From Niabella yanshanensis (GTDB taxonomy: Bacteria > Bacteroidota > Bacteroidia > Chitinophagales > Chitinophagaceae): 64,000 bases of DNA. How positions within the stretch are numbered: the stretch's first letter is position 1; each line of letters begins with the position of its first letter. Below are positions 44,439 through 52,829 of the stretch, piece after piece. The notes beneath the pieces were generated by a model. The model was not told the origin of the DNA, did no database searches, and was given only the letters and a program-made list of their open reading frames with translations. The stretch is taken from assembly GCF_034424215.1 (NCBI RefSeq), contig NZ_CP139960.1:2418001-2482000 (forward strand). The letters run 5' to 3'. The position numbers and the translations under genes are program-made.

Positions 44439-44669
44439 AACTATTATTTTAATTTGTTACCTATAGAATAACGTCGGGTAATTGTAAATTACTTTATAGG
44501 AAATCGTTTTCCCCACGGTTTGGAGCTTTTTGCCGGTGAAAGCACCCGCAGCGCCGGTAAACAACGATTGCATATTATTAAGGTGCAGCAATGCAGGTTT
44601 TGACCTGTCACCTCAAAAAAAAATGCGAAGGGAATTACCTCTTCGCATTTCAACTATTTCGCTTCATTA
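44439..44669. other. Gap inside the third ECF locus
   Basis: No gene is seen. It holds the terminator at 44615-44650 and, close to the 95-aa gene, the palindrome GTAATT-GTA-AATTAC, a possible operator. The 95-aa and 68-aa genes may thus have their own promoter. Confidence 0.4.
44615..44650 (-). terminator. Terminator after the 107-aa gene
   Basis: 10-bp stem AAATGCGAAG/CTTCGCATTT with a 10-nt loop; on the minus strand it continues with nine T. Confidence 0.88.
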
Positions 44670-44993
44670 TTAAGAATGCATCCCGCAACGACGCTTCCAT
44701 GCTTCTTTAAACTTTTGCCTATCCTCCTCGCTCATATTGCGGTACTTGTCTCTTAGCTCGCCTCTCGATCCAAACTTCTTATGCCCCTTGCCACCAAAAC
44801 CACTGAATAATATTTTACTTAGCACCAGTATGCCCATGGCTTGCCAGTAGCTCACCGGCTTCACAGGCAAAACATCTGGTAATACCGCATTCCAAAGCAA
44901 CATTACAATGGCGCTAAATAAAAAGACAGCGGCTATGCCACACAGTATCATCAGTATAACCGGCGGTCGCCCACATTTTCTTCTCATGCTCAT
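44670..44993 (-). CDS. Small membrane protein in the third ECF locus, paralogue of the 95-aa protein
   Basis: 107 aa. Two membrane segments (VILMILCGIAAVFLFSAIVMLLW; YWQAMGILVLSKILFSGFGG) then a basic C-terminus RDKYRNMSEEDRQKFKEAWKRRCGMHS. The final motif (RNM-x-x-E-x3-FKE-x5-CG) is shared with the 95-aa protein. It starts 13 bp after the ECF sigma gene, so it may act as its membrane regulator, but no known anti-sigma domain is visible. Confidence 0.7.
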   Translation of the reverse strand: MSMRRKCGRPPVILMILCGIAAVFLFSAIVMLLWNAVLPDVLPVKPVSYWQAMGILVLSKILFSGFGGKGHKKFGSRGELRDKYRNMSEEDRQKFKEAWKRRCGMHS

Positions 44994-45006
44994 AAAATAC
45001 CTTTTT

Positions 45007-45558
45007 TTAAAAATTACTTAACTCGTTGTACAAATATTGCAAACGCTTACGCAAATGCTGTACCGCATACCGTTTCCGGCTAATAACAGTTTTAATGCTT
45101 TCACCACTTCTATTGGCTATTTCCTGCAGTGTCATATCTTCCAGCTCATTCAAAATAAAAGCTTCCCGTTGGGCTACCGGAAGCTCTTCCAGTGCATCAA
45201 ATAAGGATTCCCAAAAAAGTTCCTTAAAGTCTTCCAACTCGGGATTATCATTGATAGCCAGTAAAATATCCTTAAAATAAACGTCGCCGTCTTCGCCCTC
45301 GTACTGGTAATCCTCAATCAGATCTGGCTTCTTTTTACGATATTTATCGGTGATCTTATTGCGGGCTACAGCAAATAACCAGCCGCTTACTTCTTCAATA
45401 GTTTGAGTGGCAGATGTGTTGGAAAACTGGTACCATACATCCTGCAAAATATCTTCAGCATCGGCATCGGTATTTACCTTCCCGCGTATAAAGCCAAAAA
45501 GCCGCTTACTGTAATTCTTTACAGTATCAACAATGTTCTGCTTTTTGTCTTCGGCCAT
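45007..45558 (-). CDS. ECF RNA polymerase sigma factor
   Basis: 183 aa from the ATG at 45558 (an in-frame start seven codons earlier is possible). Region 2 runs from residue ~9 (IVDTVKNYSKRLFGFIRGKV, then DAEDILQDVWYQF); region 4 is LPVAQREAFILNELEDMTLQEIANRSGESIKTVISRKRYAVQHLR. It heads a minus-strand run of small membrane proteins. The 14-bp spacing to the next gene suggests cotranscription. Confidence 0.92.
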   Translation of the reverse strand: MAEDKKQNIVDTVKNYSKRLFGFIRGKVNTDADAEDILQDVWYQFSNTSATQTIEEVSGWLFAVARNKITDKYRKKKPDLIEDYQYEGEDGDVYFKDILLAINDNPELEDFKELFWESLFDALEELPVAQREAFILNELEDMTLQEIANRSGESIKTVISRKRYAVQHLRKRLQYLYNELSNF

Positions 45559-45890
45559 TATCGCTATTCCGTCCGCCATTAAAATAGTAAACGGACGATG
45601 GAGGAAATTACTTTAAAAATCTGGAATTATCGTTTGGGAATTGATTTTGAGCAGATAAACATTGGACACCTCCTTTTCAACACTATAAAACGGCTCTCAT
45701 ACCGCAGCGAAAATGTGATGCAGTAATGCAAATAAATCATTAACAAAGATACCAGCAATAGAACAGATGGCAGCTTCGTTGCCTGCCCGTTCTGGTCGGG
45801 CGGGCATCGCAATCACTTTAACTGAAGTACACAGAACATCAGTGGTTTCCATCAACTACAACAATCTTATACCTACCCCTATGCGTTCAA
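45559..45890. other. 332-bp gap between the ECF sigma gene and hisS
   Basis: No convincing gene. A 42-codon frame (45598-45726, plus strand) has no promoter or family signature. The GC-rich palindrome at 45788-45812 is described separately. The rest is A/T-rich. Confidence 0.4.
45788..45812. repeat. GC-rich palindrome
   Basis: GCCTGCCCG pairs with CGGGCGGGC across a 7-bp loop TTCTGGT, with one mismatch. Similar GCCCGCCCG blocks occur at 47927 and in the degraded repeat at 34813-34905. Confidence 0.6.
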
Positions 45891-47255
45891 TTATTGCCAG
45901 TTAAAATCCACCAGGTTTTCAAACACCACTTGCTGCTGCGTTCCCGTTGCCAGGTTTTTCAAATTCACCACCCCGGCTTCCAGCTCCTTGCTCCCCAGCA
46001 CGGCTATAAATGGAATGGACTTTTTTTCGGCATATTTAAACTGCTTATCAAATTTGCTGTTCTCATGGAATACTTCACAGGCAATCCCCTGGCTACGCAA
46101 TGTTTGAGCCAGTTCCATGGCTTTGGCTACTTCGGCTTCACCTAAATTAAAAAACAGGAGTTTCGTTCCCGAAACTACTTCCGTTGGAAAAACATCCAGT
46201 TCACTCATCACATCATAAATGCGATCTACACCAAATGAAATACCTACACCCGGAATATTAGGCACGCCGAATAAACCGGTCAGATCATCATAACGGCCGC
46301 CTCCACCAATGCTGCCTATTTGCACACCCTTGGCTTTTACTTCGAAAATAGTTCCGGTATAATAATTCAGACCGCGGGCGAGTGTGAGATCAATTAAAGG
46401 TGAATAGGGAATAGTGAGGGGTGAATGGGCAATCAAATACATTAACTCTTCAATACCTTTTAAGCCGGTTTCATTCCCGGCGAAGATGGTTTTTAGTTGT
46501 TGTAATTTTTCTTCGTTACTGCCGCTGATATTTAAAAAGGATTCAATGGTCTGAACCTGTGCTTCATTCAAACCTCTGCCCAACAGTTCCTCTTTTACTT
46601 TTTCAATCCCGATCTTATCCAGTTTATCAATGGCGATAGTAATGTCGATCATTTTTTCAGCACCGCCGCAGATATCGGCAAGCGCAGCCAGAACTTTGCG
46701 GTTATTGATGCGGATTTCTACATCCACTTTCAATTTCTGGAAAACAGTTGCATATATATTTACCAATTCCAGTTCGTTCAGCAAAGACTTGCTGCCTACC
46801 ACGTCCGCATCACACTGGTAAAACTCACGGTAACGTCCTTTCTGGGGGCGGTCTGCCCGCCATACCGGCTGCATCTGGTAGCGTTTAAACGGCATGGGCA
46901 GCTGCTGGTGATTCATAGCCACATAACGCGCGAAAGGGATGGTCAAATCATAACGTAATGCCCTTTCCGTTATATCCTTACTGGACTTACCTTCAGTAAT
47001 TTTGGCAAACCCTTCCCGGATCTTTCCGGCCTTGGCTTCATTATCCAGGCCGTTATTTAATATTTTAAAGATCAGCTTGTCGCCTTCTTCTCCATATTTG
47101 CCCATTAAGGTTTCCAGGTTTTCCATGGCAGGCGTTTCCAGCGGCTGAAAGCCATATAATTCAAAAACAGCCTGGATGGTACTGAAAATATAATTGCGTT
47201 TTCTTACTGTATCCGCTCCAAAATCACGGGTTCCCTGTGGTATTGTTGGTTTCAT
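45891..47255 (-). CDS. hisS: Histidine--tRNA ligase, with a heptad-array insertion
   Basis: 454 aa class II synthetase. Motifs: QGTRDF at the N-terminus, ALRYDLTIPFARYVAMN (motif 2 region with the ATP-contacting residues), MQPVWRADRPQKGRYREFYQCDADVVG, LARGLNYYTGTIFEV (histidine site), and GSIGGGGRYDDL. The anticodon-binding domain starts near KLLFFNLGEAEVAKA. Residues ~275-288 come from a 42-bp array of 7-bp units (46392-46433) encoding IAHSPLT and IPYSPLI, replacing ordinary sequence just before the histidine-site segment. The frame is intact, so the enzyme should work. Confidence 0.96.
   Translation of the reverse strand: MKPTIPQGTRDFGADTVRKRNYIFSTIQAVFELYGFQPLETPAMENLETLMGKYGEEGDKLIFKILNNGLDNEAKAGKIREGFAKITEGKSSKDITERALRYDLTIPFARYVAMNHQQLPMPFKRYQMQPVWRADRPQKGRYREFYQCDADVVGSKSLLNELELVNIYATVFQKLKVDVEIRINNRKVLAALADICGGAEKMIDITIAIDKLDKIGIEKVKEELLGRGLNEAQVQTIESFLNISGSNEEKLQQLKTIFAGNETGLKGIEELMYLIAHSPLTIPYSPLIDLTLARGLNYYTGTIFEVKAKGVQIGSIGGGGRYDDLTGLFGVPNIPGVGISFGVDRIYDVMSELDVFPTEVVSGTKLLFFNLGEAEVAKAMELAQTLRSQGIACEVFHENSKFDKQFKYAEKKSIPFIAVLGSKELEAGVVNLKNLATGTQQQVVFENLVDFNWQ
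46392..46433. repeat. Heptad repeat array (6 units, 42 bp) inside hisS
   Basis: Units in exact register: AATTAAA, GGTGAAT, AGGGAAT, AGTGAGG, GGTGAAT, GGGCAAT. 42 bp is 14 codons, so the array is an in-frame insertion in the coding sequence. Confidence 0.9.
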
Positions 47256-47264
47256 TTTTATTTA

Positions 47265-47349
47265 GTTCATGGTTCATAGGGTATGGTTCATAGTATTGCC
47301 GATTAACATTGCTTTCCATGAACTATGATCCATTATCTATGAACCTATT
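47265..47349. repeat. Inverted pair of heptad arrays between hisS and the phosphatase gene
   Basis: Left arm 47265-47292 (GTTCATG, GTTCATA, GGGTATG, GTTCATA); right arm 47315-47349 (TCCATGA, ACTATGA, TCCATTA, TCTATGA, then ACCTATT). The arms are related as inverted copies of GTTCATA around a 22-bp spacer. The left arm starts 9 bp from the hisS ATG and the right arm runs over the phosphatase stop codon. Confidence 0.88.
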
Positions 47350-47800
47350 TATATTTCTCTATTATTGCCTCGCAGGCACTGTCGATCATATCATATACAT
47401 CATGGTAGCCCGGCTCCGGGCCATACCAGGGATCCGGCACATCCCTGTTCTCACCGGGATAGATCTCGTTCATCAATAATTCTACTTTTGACGGATCGAA
47501 TTTGCCTTTTGCGATCCATTTTATTTCATCCACTACATCCCGGGCCATTGCGTAGATCTTGTCATATTTTTCAAAATCGGCTGCAATAAACCGGCGGGAA
47601 CATTGTCCGCTAATATCCAGCCCCCTGGCCTTTGCCACTTTTTGAGAAAGCTGGTGCGGCGCTTCTCCTGTATGATAACCATTAGTGCCGGCGCTGTCCA
47701 CCCTCCAGTTTAAACCTGCCTGATTTACCCGATGCTGCAAAATACCTTCAGCCAAAGGGCTGCGACAGATATTACCCAGGCATACCATCAAAATATTCAT
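47345..47800 (-). CDS. Low-molecular-weight protein-tyrosine phosphatase
   Basis: 151 aa. The catalytic P-loop is at the N-terminus: CLGNICRSPLAEG (CxxxxxRS, Cys7). The general acid Asp sits in DVPDPWYGPEPGYHDVYDMI near residue 125. It removes phosphate from phosphotyrosine in proteins in the cytoplasm. Its stop codon lies at the edge of a heptad array; it is upstream of hisS on the same strand. Confidence 0.95.
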   Translation of the reverse strand: MNILMVCLGNICRSPLAEGILQHRVNQAGLNWRVDSAGTNGYHTGEAPHQLSQKVAKARGLDISGQCSRRFIAADFEKYDKIYAMARDVVDEIKWIAKGKFDPSKVELLMNEIYPGENRDVPDPWYGPEPGYHDVYDMIDSACEAIIEKYK

Positions 47801-47897
47801 CTCTCGTATGTTATTACGTTTATTCTATATAAATAGCCCATTATCTGTTATACCACTGATAACCGGGTCCATTTCAAGTGCGCAAAGATAGAAAAAT

Positions 47898-47925
47898 AGA
47901 CTGTAGTCTATCATTCATGGTCTAT
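47898..47925. repeat. Heptad repeat array (4 units) before rlmN
   Basis: AGACTGT, AGTCTAT, CATTCAT, GGTCTAT in 7-bp register. An in-frame ATG at 47924 lies inside this array and is unlikely to be the true rlmN start. Confidence 0.7.
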
Positions 47926-47938
47926 GGCCCGCCCGCCG

Positions 47939-47946
47939 TATCTTTG
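47939..47946 (+). promoter_or_regulatory. -7 promoter element of rlmN
   Basis: TATCTTTG, an exact TAnnTTTG match, 4 nt before the ATG at 47951. A transcript starting at that ATG would be leaderless and excludes the ATG at 47924. Confidence 0.65.
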
Positions 47947-47950
47947 CAAA

Positions 47951-48991
47951 ATGGCAGGAAAACAAAACATCAGGCATCTGACGCTCGCAGAGCTTGAGCA
48001 GTACCTATTATCTATTGGCGAAAAGAAATTCAGGGCAAAGCAGGTTTATGACTGGCTTTGGCTGAAACCGGTGCAGCATTTTGATGCAATGACGAACATT
48101 AGCAAGGATTTACGTGAAAAATTAGCCAATAACTTTTCCTTTCCTTCCATTACGGTTGATACGGTTCAGCATTCGGAAGATGGCACCATTAAATCGAGGT
48201 TTAAGACGATTGAAGGCCACCTGACCGAAGGCGTTTTGATACCTACCGAGGAGCGCAAAACAGCTTGTGTAAGCTCCCAGATCGGTTGCAGCCTTAGTTG
48301 TAAATTCTGTGCTACGGGTTATATCGACCGCAAACGCAACCTGAATTTTGACGAGATCTTTGATGAAGTAGCACTGATCAATAAGCAATCTTTAGAAGTA
48401 TACGATAAAAAGCTCACCAATATTGTTTTTATGGGTATGGGTGAGCCTTTACTGAATTATAAGAACGTATTGAAAGCAATCGAAAAGATCACTTCACCTG
48501 AAGGGCTGGGTATGAGCCCCAGGCGAATCACCGTTTCTACGGCGGGGGTTGCCAAACAAATCAAGCAATTGGGCGACGATAAGGTAAGATTTAAACTGGC
48601 TTTATCATTACATGCACCTACCGACAAGAAGCGGCACGAGATCATGCCGATCAATGATAGTAATAATATCAAATCGCTGATAGAAGCACTGAATTATTTC
48701 TACCAGCAAACCAAGAACGAAATTACTTTCGAGTATATACTGTTTAACAATTTCAACGACTCGTTACAGGATGCAGACGACCTGATCAAGATCTATCGCC
48801 AGGTACCCTCCGATCTAATCAACCTGATAGAATATAACCCGATCGAGTTTGCCCAGTTCACCAAACCTTCTGAAGAAAAGGTGGAAGCCTTTATGAAACA
48901 TCTTGAAAAGAACCGGGTAAATGTGCGCCTGCGGCGTAGTCGGGGAAAGGATATTGATGCAGCGTGTGGACAGCTGGCGAATAAAGGATAG
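47951..48991 (+). CDS. rlmN: 23S rRNA (adenine2503-C2)-methyltransferase / tRNA methyltransferase RlmN
   Basis: 346 aa from the ATG at 47951. The radical-SAM cluster motif CxxxCxxC is CSLSCKFC near residue 112, with FMGMGEPLLNYKNVLKAI (GEP motif) and SLHAPTDKKRHEIMPIN after it. The terminal Cys for methyl transfer is in DIDAACGQLA. The N-terminal domain (LEQYLLSIGEKKFRAKQVYDWL) is the RNA-binding part. It modifies A2503 of 23S rRNA and A37 of some tRNAs. Confidence 0.96.
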   Translation: MAGKQNIRHLTLAELEQYLLSIGEKKFRAKQVYDWLWLKPVQHFDAMTNISKDLREKLANNFSFPSITVDTVQHSEDGTIKSRFKTIEGHLTEGVLIPTEERKTACVSSQIGCSLSCKFCATGYIDRKRNLNFDEIFDEVALINKQSLEVYDKKLTNIVFMGMGEPLLNYKNVLKAIEKITSPEGLGMSPRRITVSTAGVAKQIKQLGDDKVRFKLALSLHAPTDKKRHEIMPINDSNNIKSLIEALNYFYQQTKNEITFEYILFNNFNDSLQDADDLIKIYRQVPSDLINLIEYNPIEFAQFTKPSEEKVEAFMKHLEKNRVNVRLRRSRGKDIDAACGQLANKG

Positions 48992-49046
48992 GAATAAGAA
49001 ATATACCATGTTAGAGGTGTGATGTACGGACACCTCACCACCGCTG

Positions 49047-50021
49047 TTATTTCAGGTCGCTTTTCTTCAACGATGGCAACATGGCAAACTGTTGATTCTT
49101 TGTATCGAGTATCAAAACATGATGTAAAAACAATTTATTCCCCGTCATACCGCCTATCCCGGCTTTTAACATGCGCTCCACCTGTGAGGTACTGGAGCCT
49201 TCTATATAAGTTACAGACTGCAGGGAAAGCTTCGTATTGGCTATATTGATACTGGCCGAAGATGCATAGGTATTTGCGGTTAAAGTTCTGTCCCACGATT
49301 TCACCTGATGTTGCGCTGGTTTTGCTCCGGTTGTGGCCAGTTGCAAACAAGTGACTTTGTTAGTGAGCAGTTCAAACATACTGGAACCCGTATCAAAAAA
49401 CAAGAGGGTTTCTTTCCCATTGATGATTGCCGGTAACAATACACTGTTATTAACATAAGTAAAATTTGAAAAAGATCGCTTTTGTTTTAGCTCCCGGGAT
49501 ACGGTTGGTAAAATATGTATCTTCTTACCCGGGTAATCAAGCGCTACACCCCTATGATCTATCAGGTCGGCCCCAATGGTTCCGATTATTTCTCTACCCT
49601 CCTTCCAATCGATAACGGAGCTATCAAATTGTTTTACCAGTATTTCATGGGCTAGAACCGGTGTTCCATCTACCCAAAAATGATACGCACTGATCCTGCT
49701 GCCCTTATCTATCAAAGGGATTGCGCCGGGGTATTTAGCCCGGATGGCATCGAGTTTATTTTTATAAAAAAGCGAAGAAGGCGCGCCCAGGTCGAATTGC
49801 ATATAAAAAGTACGGGGACAGTCTTTTAGTTTTACCGGGATGACCATAGCTGCATGGGCTTCCCATTTAGATAGAACGGAATCGCCCTGCCACTCAAAAG
49901 AAATAACAGATTTTTTCAAAGGCAATACTAATGGGGTAACAGCTGCCGGTTGGGCTAAAAGGCCGTTGACAGGAAAAACAAAAAAAGAGATAGCGATGAG
50001 TAGTGTGCTTAAAAACTTCAT
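49047..50021 (-). CDS. Exported retropepsin-like aspartic protease-like protein
   Basis: 324 aa from the ATG at 50021, the start of a signal peptide (MKFLSTLLIAISFFVFPVNG). Two retropepsin-like half-sites appear: FYMQFDLGAPSSLFY near residue 80 and LLFFDTGSSMFELLT near residue 210, the second with the canonical D-T-G. IGADLIDHRGVALDYPGKKI follows the family pattern. In the first half-site the loop is DLG, so catalysis there may be lost (inference). Substrate unknown. Confidence 0.8.
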   Translation of the reverse strand: MKFLSTLLIAISFFVFPVNGLLAQPAAVTPLVLPLKKSVISFEWQGDSVLSKWEAHAAMVIPVKLKDCPRTFYMQFDLGAPSSLFYKNKLDAIRAKYPGAIPLIDKGSRISAYHFWVDGTPVLAHEILVKQFDSSVIDWKEGREIIGTIGADLIDHRGVALDYPGKKIHILPTVSRELKQKRSFSNFTYVNNSVLLPAIINGKETLLFFDTGSSMFELLTNKVTCLQLATTGAKPAQHQVKSWDRTLTANTYASSASINIANTKLSLQSVTYIEGSSTSQVERMLKAGIGGMTGNKLFLHHVLILDTKNQQFAMLPSLKKSDLK

Positions 50022-50115
50022 TATAGCGGGTATCATTTTTTACATGCAAACCTAACATGAAGTGATGGGCATTAGCCCGGCATTTACCCGACGTTTGCCC
50101 GACGTTAAATGATAA

Positions 50116-50721
50116 TCAATTACTTACAGTAACCCATTTCAATTGATCCACACGTCGGAAAGTTGCGATAATCATAAAGGCATTGGCCAGGTACATAGCA
50201 AAGAACGGTACTAAATAGCTAATCAAATACGCTTTATTGAAGTAGGCGGCCATAATCAGATTATAACCCAGGGTTAGCAACATTAAAGCATGGAGGACGA
50301 TGATCCAGTAAATCTGTTGCCGGATAATGGCTCGTGCCATTGCCACAGTTTCAGGATGACTGTGCGCCTGCTTCCTCAAAAGATAAACAGGAATTAAAAA
50401 ATGTACGAAGGGAATAACCAGGTAACTGAAGCAGGATAAGCAAAGGGTTTGCAAAAAATGTTTTTCGTTCCCAGGGTCGTTGCCGATTGGAGACAAGTCC
50501 GGTTGATTTCCCAACCCCTCAGGTCCCATTTCATTAGCGAGCTCTTCAAAGTTTGTTTCCAGTGCGCGGGCCAAAGCTTTTATCGTAAATGCTCTGGGAA
50601 CGCTTTCACCGCTCTCTATTCGTTGAATGGTGCGAACTGTTACATGGGCCAGGCTGGCTAATTCCTCCTGGGTAAGCCCTTGCTTTTTTCTCGCCAGTAC
50701 TATTTTTTTTGACAACTCCAT
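50116..50721 (-). CDS. XRE-family regulator with a membrane domain
   Basis: 201 aa. Residues ~5-62 are a helix-turn-helix (LARKKQGLTQEELASLAHVTVRTIQRIESGESVPR). Residues ~90-190 form three or four membrane segments (LCLSCFSYLVIPFVHFLIPVYLL, YWIIVLHALMLLTLGYNLIMAAY, FFAMYLANAFMIIATF). A membrane-bound DNA-binding regulator of this kind is common in Bacteroidota; the signal and targets are unknown. Confidence 0.87.
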   Translation of the reverse strand: MELSKKIVLARKKQGLTQEELASLAHVTVRTIQRIESGESVPRAFTIKALARALETNFEELANEMGPEGLGNQPDLSPIGNDPGNEKHFLQTLCLSCFSYLVIPFVHFLIPVYLLRKQAHSHPETVAMARAIIRQQIYWIIVLHALMLLTLGYNLIMAAYFNKAYLISYLVPFFAMYLANAFMIIATFRRVDQLKWVTVSN

Positions 50722-50821
50722 GCAGTAAACTACTGCGGTAAAGATAGTTATTGTGACTACATTTCAGTTTCTTATCACCAAACCGAGACATTAGCTGGCA
50801 TTTGAATATACATAGAAAAGA

Positions 50822-50877
50822 TTGTATAGTCCGTACATCGTACACCCTTCATCGAACATCGCACATTCCTAATCCTT
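50822..50877. repeat. Heptad repeat array (8 units) at the 3' end of the histidine kinase gene
   Basis: Units in register from 50822, e.g. GTCCGTA, CATCGTA, CATCGAA, CATCGCA and CATTCCT. It covers the stop codon (50869-50871) of the histidine kinase gene. In a shifted register the ACATCGT core matches the array at 21043. Confidence 0.85.
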
Positions 50878-51915
50878 CTTCGCTCTTAAAGTAAACCCGA
50901 TGGTGGTACCGACATCCTGTGTGCTGCGGATATGTATCGTTTGGTTATGAGCCTCGATAATATGTTTGCAAATGGCTAACCCGAGGCCGCTGCCGGTGGC
51001 ATCCATACTGCGACCGATATCCGTTCTGTAAAACCGTTCAAATATGCGTGGGAGGTTCTTTTCAGCAATGCCAACACCATCATCACTGATCTCGATCAGA
51101 ATCCGTTTATCATCGGTTCGATAAATACCAGCTTTTATAGACCCGTTGTGCTTACCATATTTAATGGCATTTTCAAAAAGATTTAAAACGATCTGCCGTA
51201 TTTTTTCTTTGTCGGCATGTACCACTATCGGAGCCTCACACCCCTTTTTTATACTAAACCGAATGCTCTTAGGTTCTGCTTTAATAGAAATGCTTTCGAA
51301 GGTATCTTTGAGCAAATCCTGGATCACGAAATTGGTTTTTACCAATACGAGCTCGCCGCGCTCCAGGCTGGAAATTTCATCCAGATCAGCCAGCAGGTTG
51401 GTAAGGCGATCTACATTCCTTGCGGTCTTCTCTAAAAATTTTCTGCGCAGGGCCGGGTTCTCCGGCTCATCCTGTAGCAAGGTATCTACGTAACTTTGTA
51501 TGGTGAAGATGGGCGTTTTGAATTCGTGCGATAGGTTCTGCAGAAATTCGCGGCGAAACTGTTCATTGGCTTTTAATTGCTCTACCTGTTTTTGATTCTC
51601 CTGCGCCCAGGCTTCTACGTCTTCTGTAACCTCTCCTATACTTTTCTTCGGTAAAATATATTTATAATAGGTTTCTTCCCGTTTGGTAGCTTTTGTTTGA
51701 TAAATAAACTTATAGATCAGCTTTATCTTACGGTAAATAAAGTTATCCAGCACAAAGGATATCAGCACATATGCCCCGGTAAGTAGTATCACAAAAGAGA
51801 TAACTGCAAATAACCAGCGCTTTTCTACCGCGTACAGTAAAATACTTACCGGCACTGCCAGGGCCAGCGCCGTGTAAAAAGATAATTGCTTCGGTGACAG
51901 ATTCTTTGGGTTCAT
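50869..51915 (-). CDS. Membrane sensor histidine kinase (PhoR-like)
   Basis: 348 aa. Two membrane segments near the N-terminus (residues ~12-55) with almost no periplasmic loop, a linker helix, then the dimerisation domain with the phospho-accepting His in FLQNLSHEFKTPIFTIQSYVD near residue 131. The ATPase has N box FENAIKYGKHNG, G1 ISDDGVGIAEKNLPRIFERFYR and G2 GSGLGLAICKHIIEAH. With the response regulator 27 bp upstream it forms a two-component pair; the very small extracellular loop suggests membrane or cytoplasmic signals. Confidence 0.93.
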   Translation of the reverse strand: MNPKNLSPKQLSFYTALALAVPVSILLYAVEKRWLFAVISFVILLTGAYVLISFVLDNFIYRKIKLIYKFIYQTKATKREETYYKYILPKKSIGEVTEDVEAWAQENQKQVEQLKANEQFRREFLQNLSHEFKTPIFTIQSYVDTLLQDEPENPALRRKFLEKTARNVDRLTNLLADLDEISSLERGELVLVKTNFVIQDLLKDTFESISIKAEPKSIRFSIKKGCEAPIVVHADKEKIRQIVLNLFENAIKYGKHNGSIKAGIYRTDDKRILIEISDDGVGIAEKNLPRIFERFYRTDIGRSMDATGSGLGLAICKHIIEAHNQTIHIRSTQDVGTTIGFTLRAKKD

Positions 51916-51942
51916 CCTATTCTAAGTTCAGCCCTTACAGTC

Positions 51943-52617
51943 TTAAATTTCAAACTTATAGCCCACTCCCTTCACAGTAGTGATACAATCCATATCCAGT
52001 TTCTGGCGTATTTTACGTATGTGAACATCAATGGTTCGGTCGCCTACGATCACGTCGTTACCCCAAATCGCATTTAATATCTCGTTTCTTAAAAATACAC
52101 GTCCAGGCTTGAGGGCCAGCAGGTATAGCAATTCAAATTCTTTTTTGGCGAGTACAATTTCCTTGTCTTCTATCTGAACCAGGAATTTTTCAGGGTCGAT
52201 GCTGATATTACCTACTTTCACCGCTTTTGAGTGGTCCTTTTGCACACGCCTCAAAAGTGCCGCAACCCTGCTCAACAATACTTTAGGACTTACCGGTTTG
52301 CTTACATAGTCGTCAGCACCTGTTTCCAAACCGCGCACCTGGGTCACTTCGTCGTTTAAGGCGGTTAAAAACATAATCAGTGTGTCCTTAAAAGCCGTTT
52401 GTCCGCGTAACACCTGGCAAACCTGAACACCGGTTTTTTTGGGCATCATCATATCCAATATTATCAAATTGGGTTTATGCTGATAAGCTTTGTCTATTGC
52501 CTCATCACCATCTTTTGCCGTGATTACTGTATATCCCTCTTTTTCAAGATTATAGGACAGGATTTCTAAAATGTCTGGCTCATCATCAGCAATTAGAATT
52601 TTATAGCCTTTCTCCAT
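51943..52617 (-). CDS. PhoB/OmpR-family response regulator
   Basis: 224 aa. The receiver has the acidic pocket DDEPDILE, phospho-acceptor Asp55 in LIILDMMMPKKTG, and the Lys in VSKPVSPKVL. The C-terminal winged helix is OmpR/PhoB-type (ILNAIWGNDVIVGDRTIDVHIRKIRQKL). It partners the kinase gene 27 bp downstream. The -7 box TACGTTTG (minus strand) is at 52636-52643. Confidence 0.95.
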   Translation of the reverse strand: MEKGYKILIADDEPDILEILSYNLEKEGYTVITAKDGDEAIDKAYQHKPNLIILDMMMPKKTGVQVCQVLRGQTAFKDTLIMFLTALNDEVTQVRGLETGADDYVSKPVSPKVLLSRVAALLRRVQKDHSKAVKVGNISIDPEKFLVQIEDKEIVLAKKEFELLYLLALKPGRVFLRNEILNAIWGNDVIVGDRTIDVHIRKIRQKLDMDCITTVKGVGYKFEI

Positions 52618-52635
52618 TTTAATAATAATTTAAAG

Positions 52636-52643
52636 CAAACGTA
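52636..52643 (-). promoter_or_regulatory. -7 promoter element of the response regulator gene
   Basis: The minus strand reads TACGTTTG, 18 bp before the ATG at 52617. Confidence 0.6.
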
Positions 52644-52803
52644 ACAGTAATTTGTTTTATACGGAAATAACCGGCTTTTGTTAAGCGTATCTTAATATAA
52701 AGATAATATAGTAACGGCGACCATCGGGTTGCTCAATGAAGTTAAATATGGCAAAACCGGCTCAATTATTGCTGCAAACTGGTTGATTTTTTATAAATAC
52801 CAA

Positions 52804-52811
52804 TAAATTTG
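52804..52811 (+). promoter_or_regulatory. -7 promoter element of the 753-aa gene
   Basis: TAAATTTG, an exact match, 18 nt before the ATG at 52830. A TTG in GGTTGATT lies about 20 bp upstream as a candidate -33 element. Confidence 0.6.
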
Positions 52812-52829
52812 CTGTTACCTTATCATACT

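Noticed and set aside
45598-45726. 42-codon plus-strand frame beginning MEEITLKIWNYRLG between the ECF sigma gene and hisS
   Set aside because: No promoter or recognised family; it overlaps the likely promoter region of the divergent sigma gene and such short frames arise by chance.
47924-47950. Earlier rlmN start (MARPPYLCK)
   Set aside because: It lies inside a heptad array and overlaps the -7 promoter box; the ATG at 47951 fits family length and promoter position.
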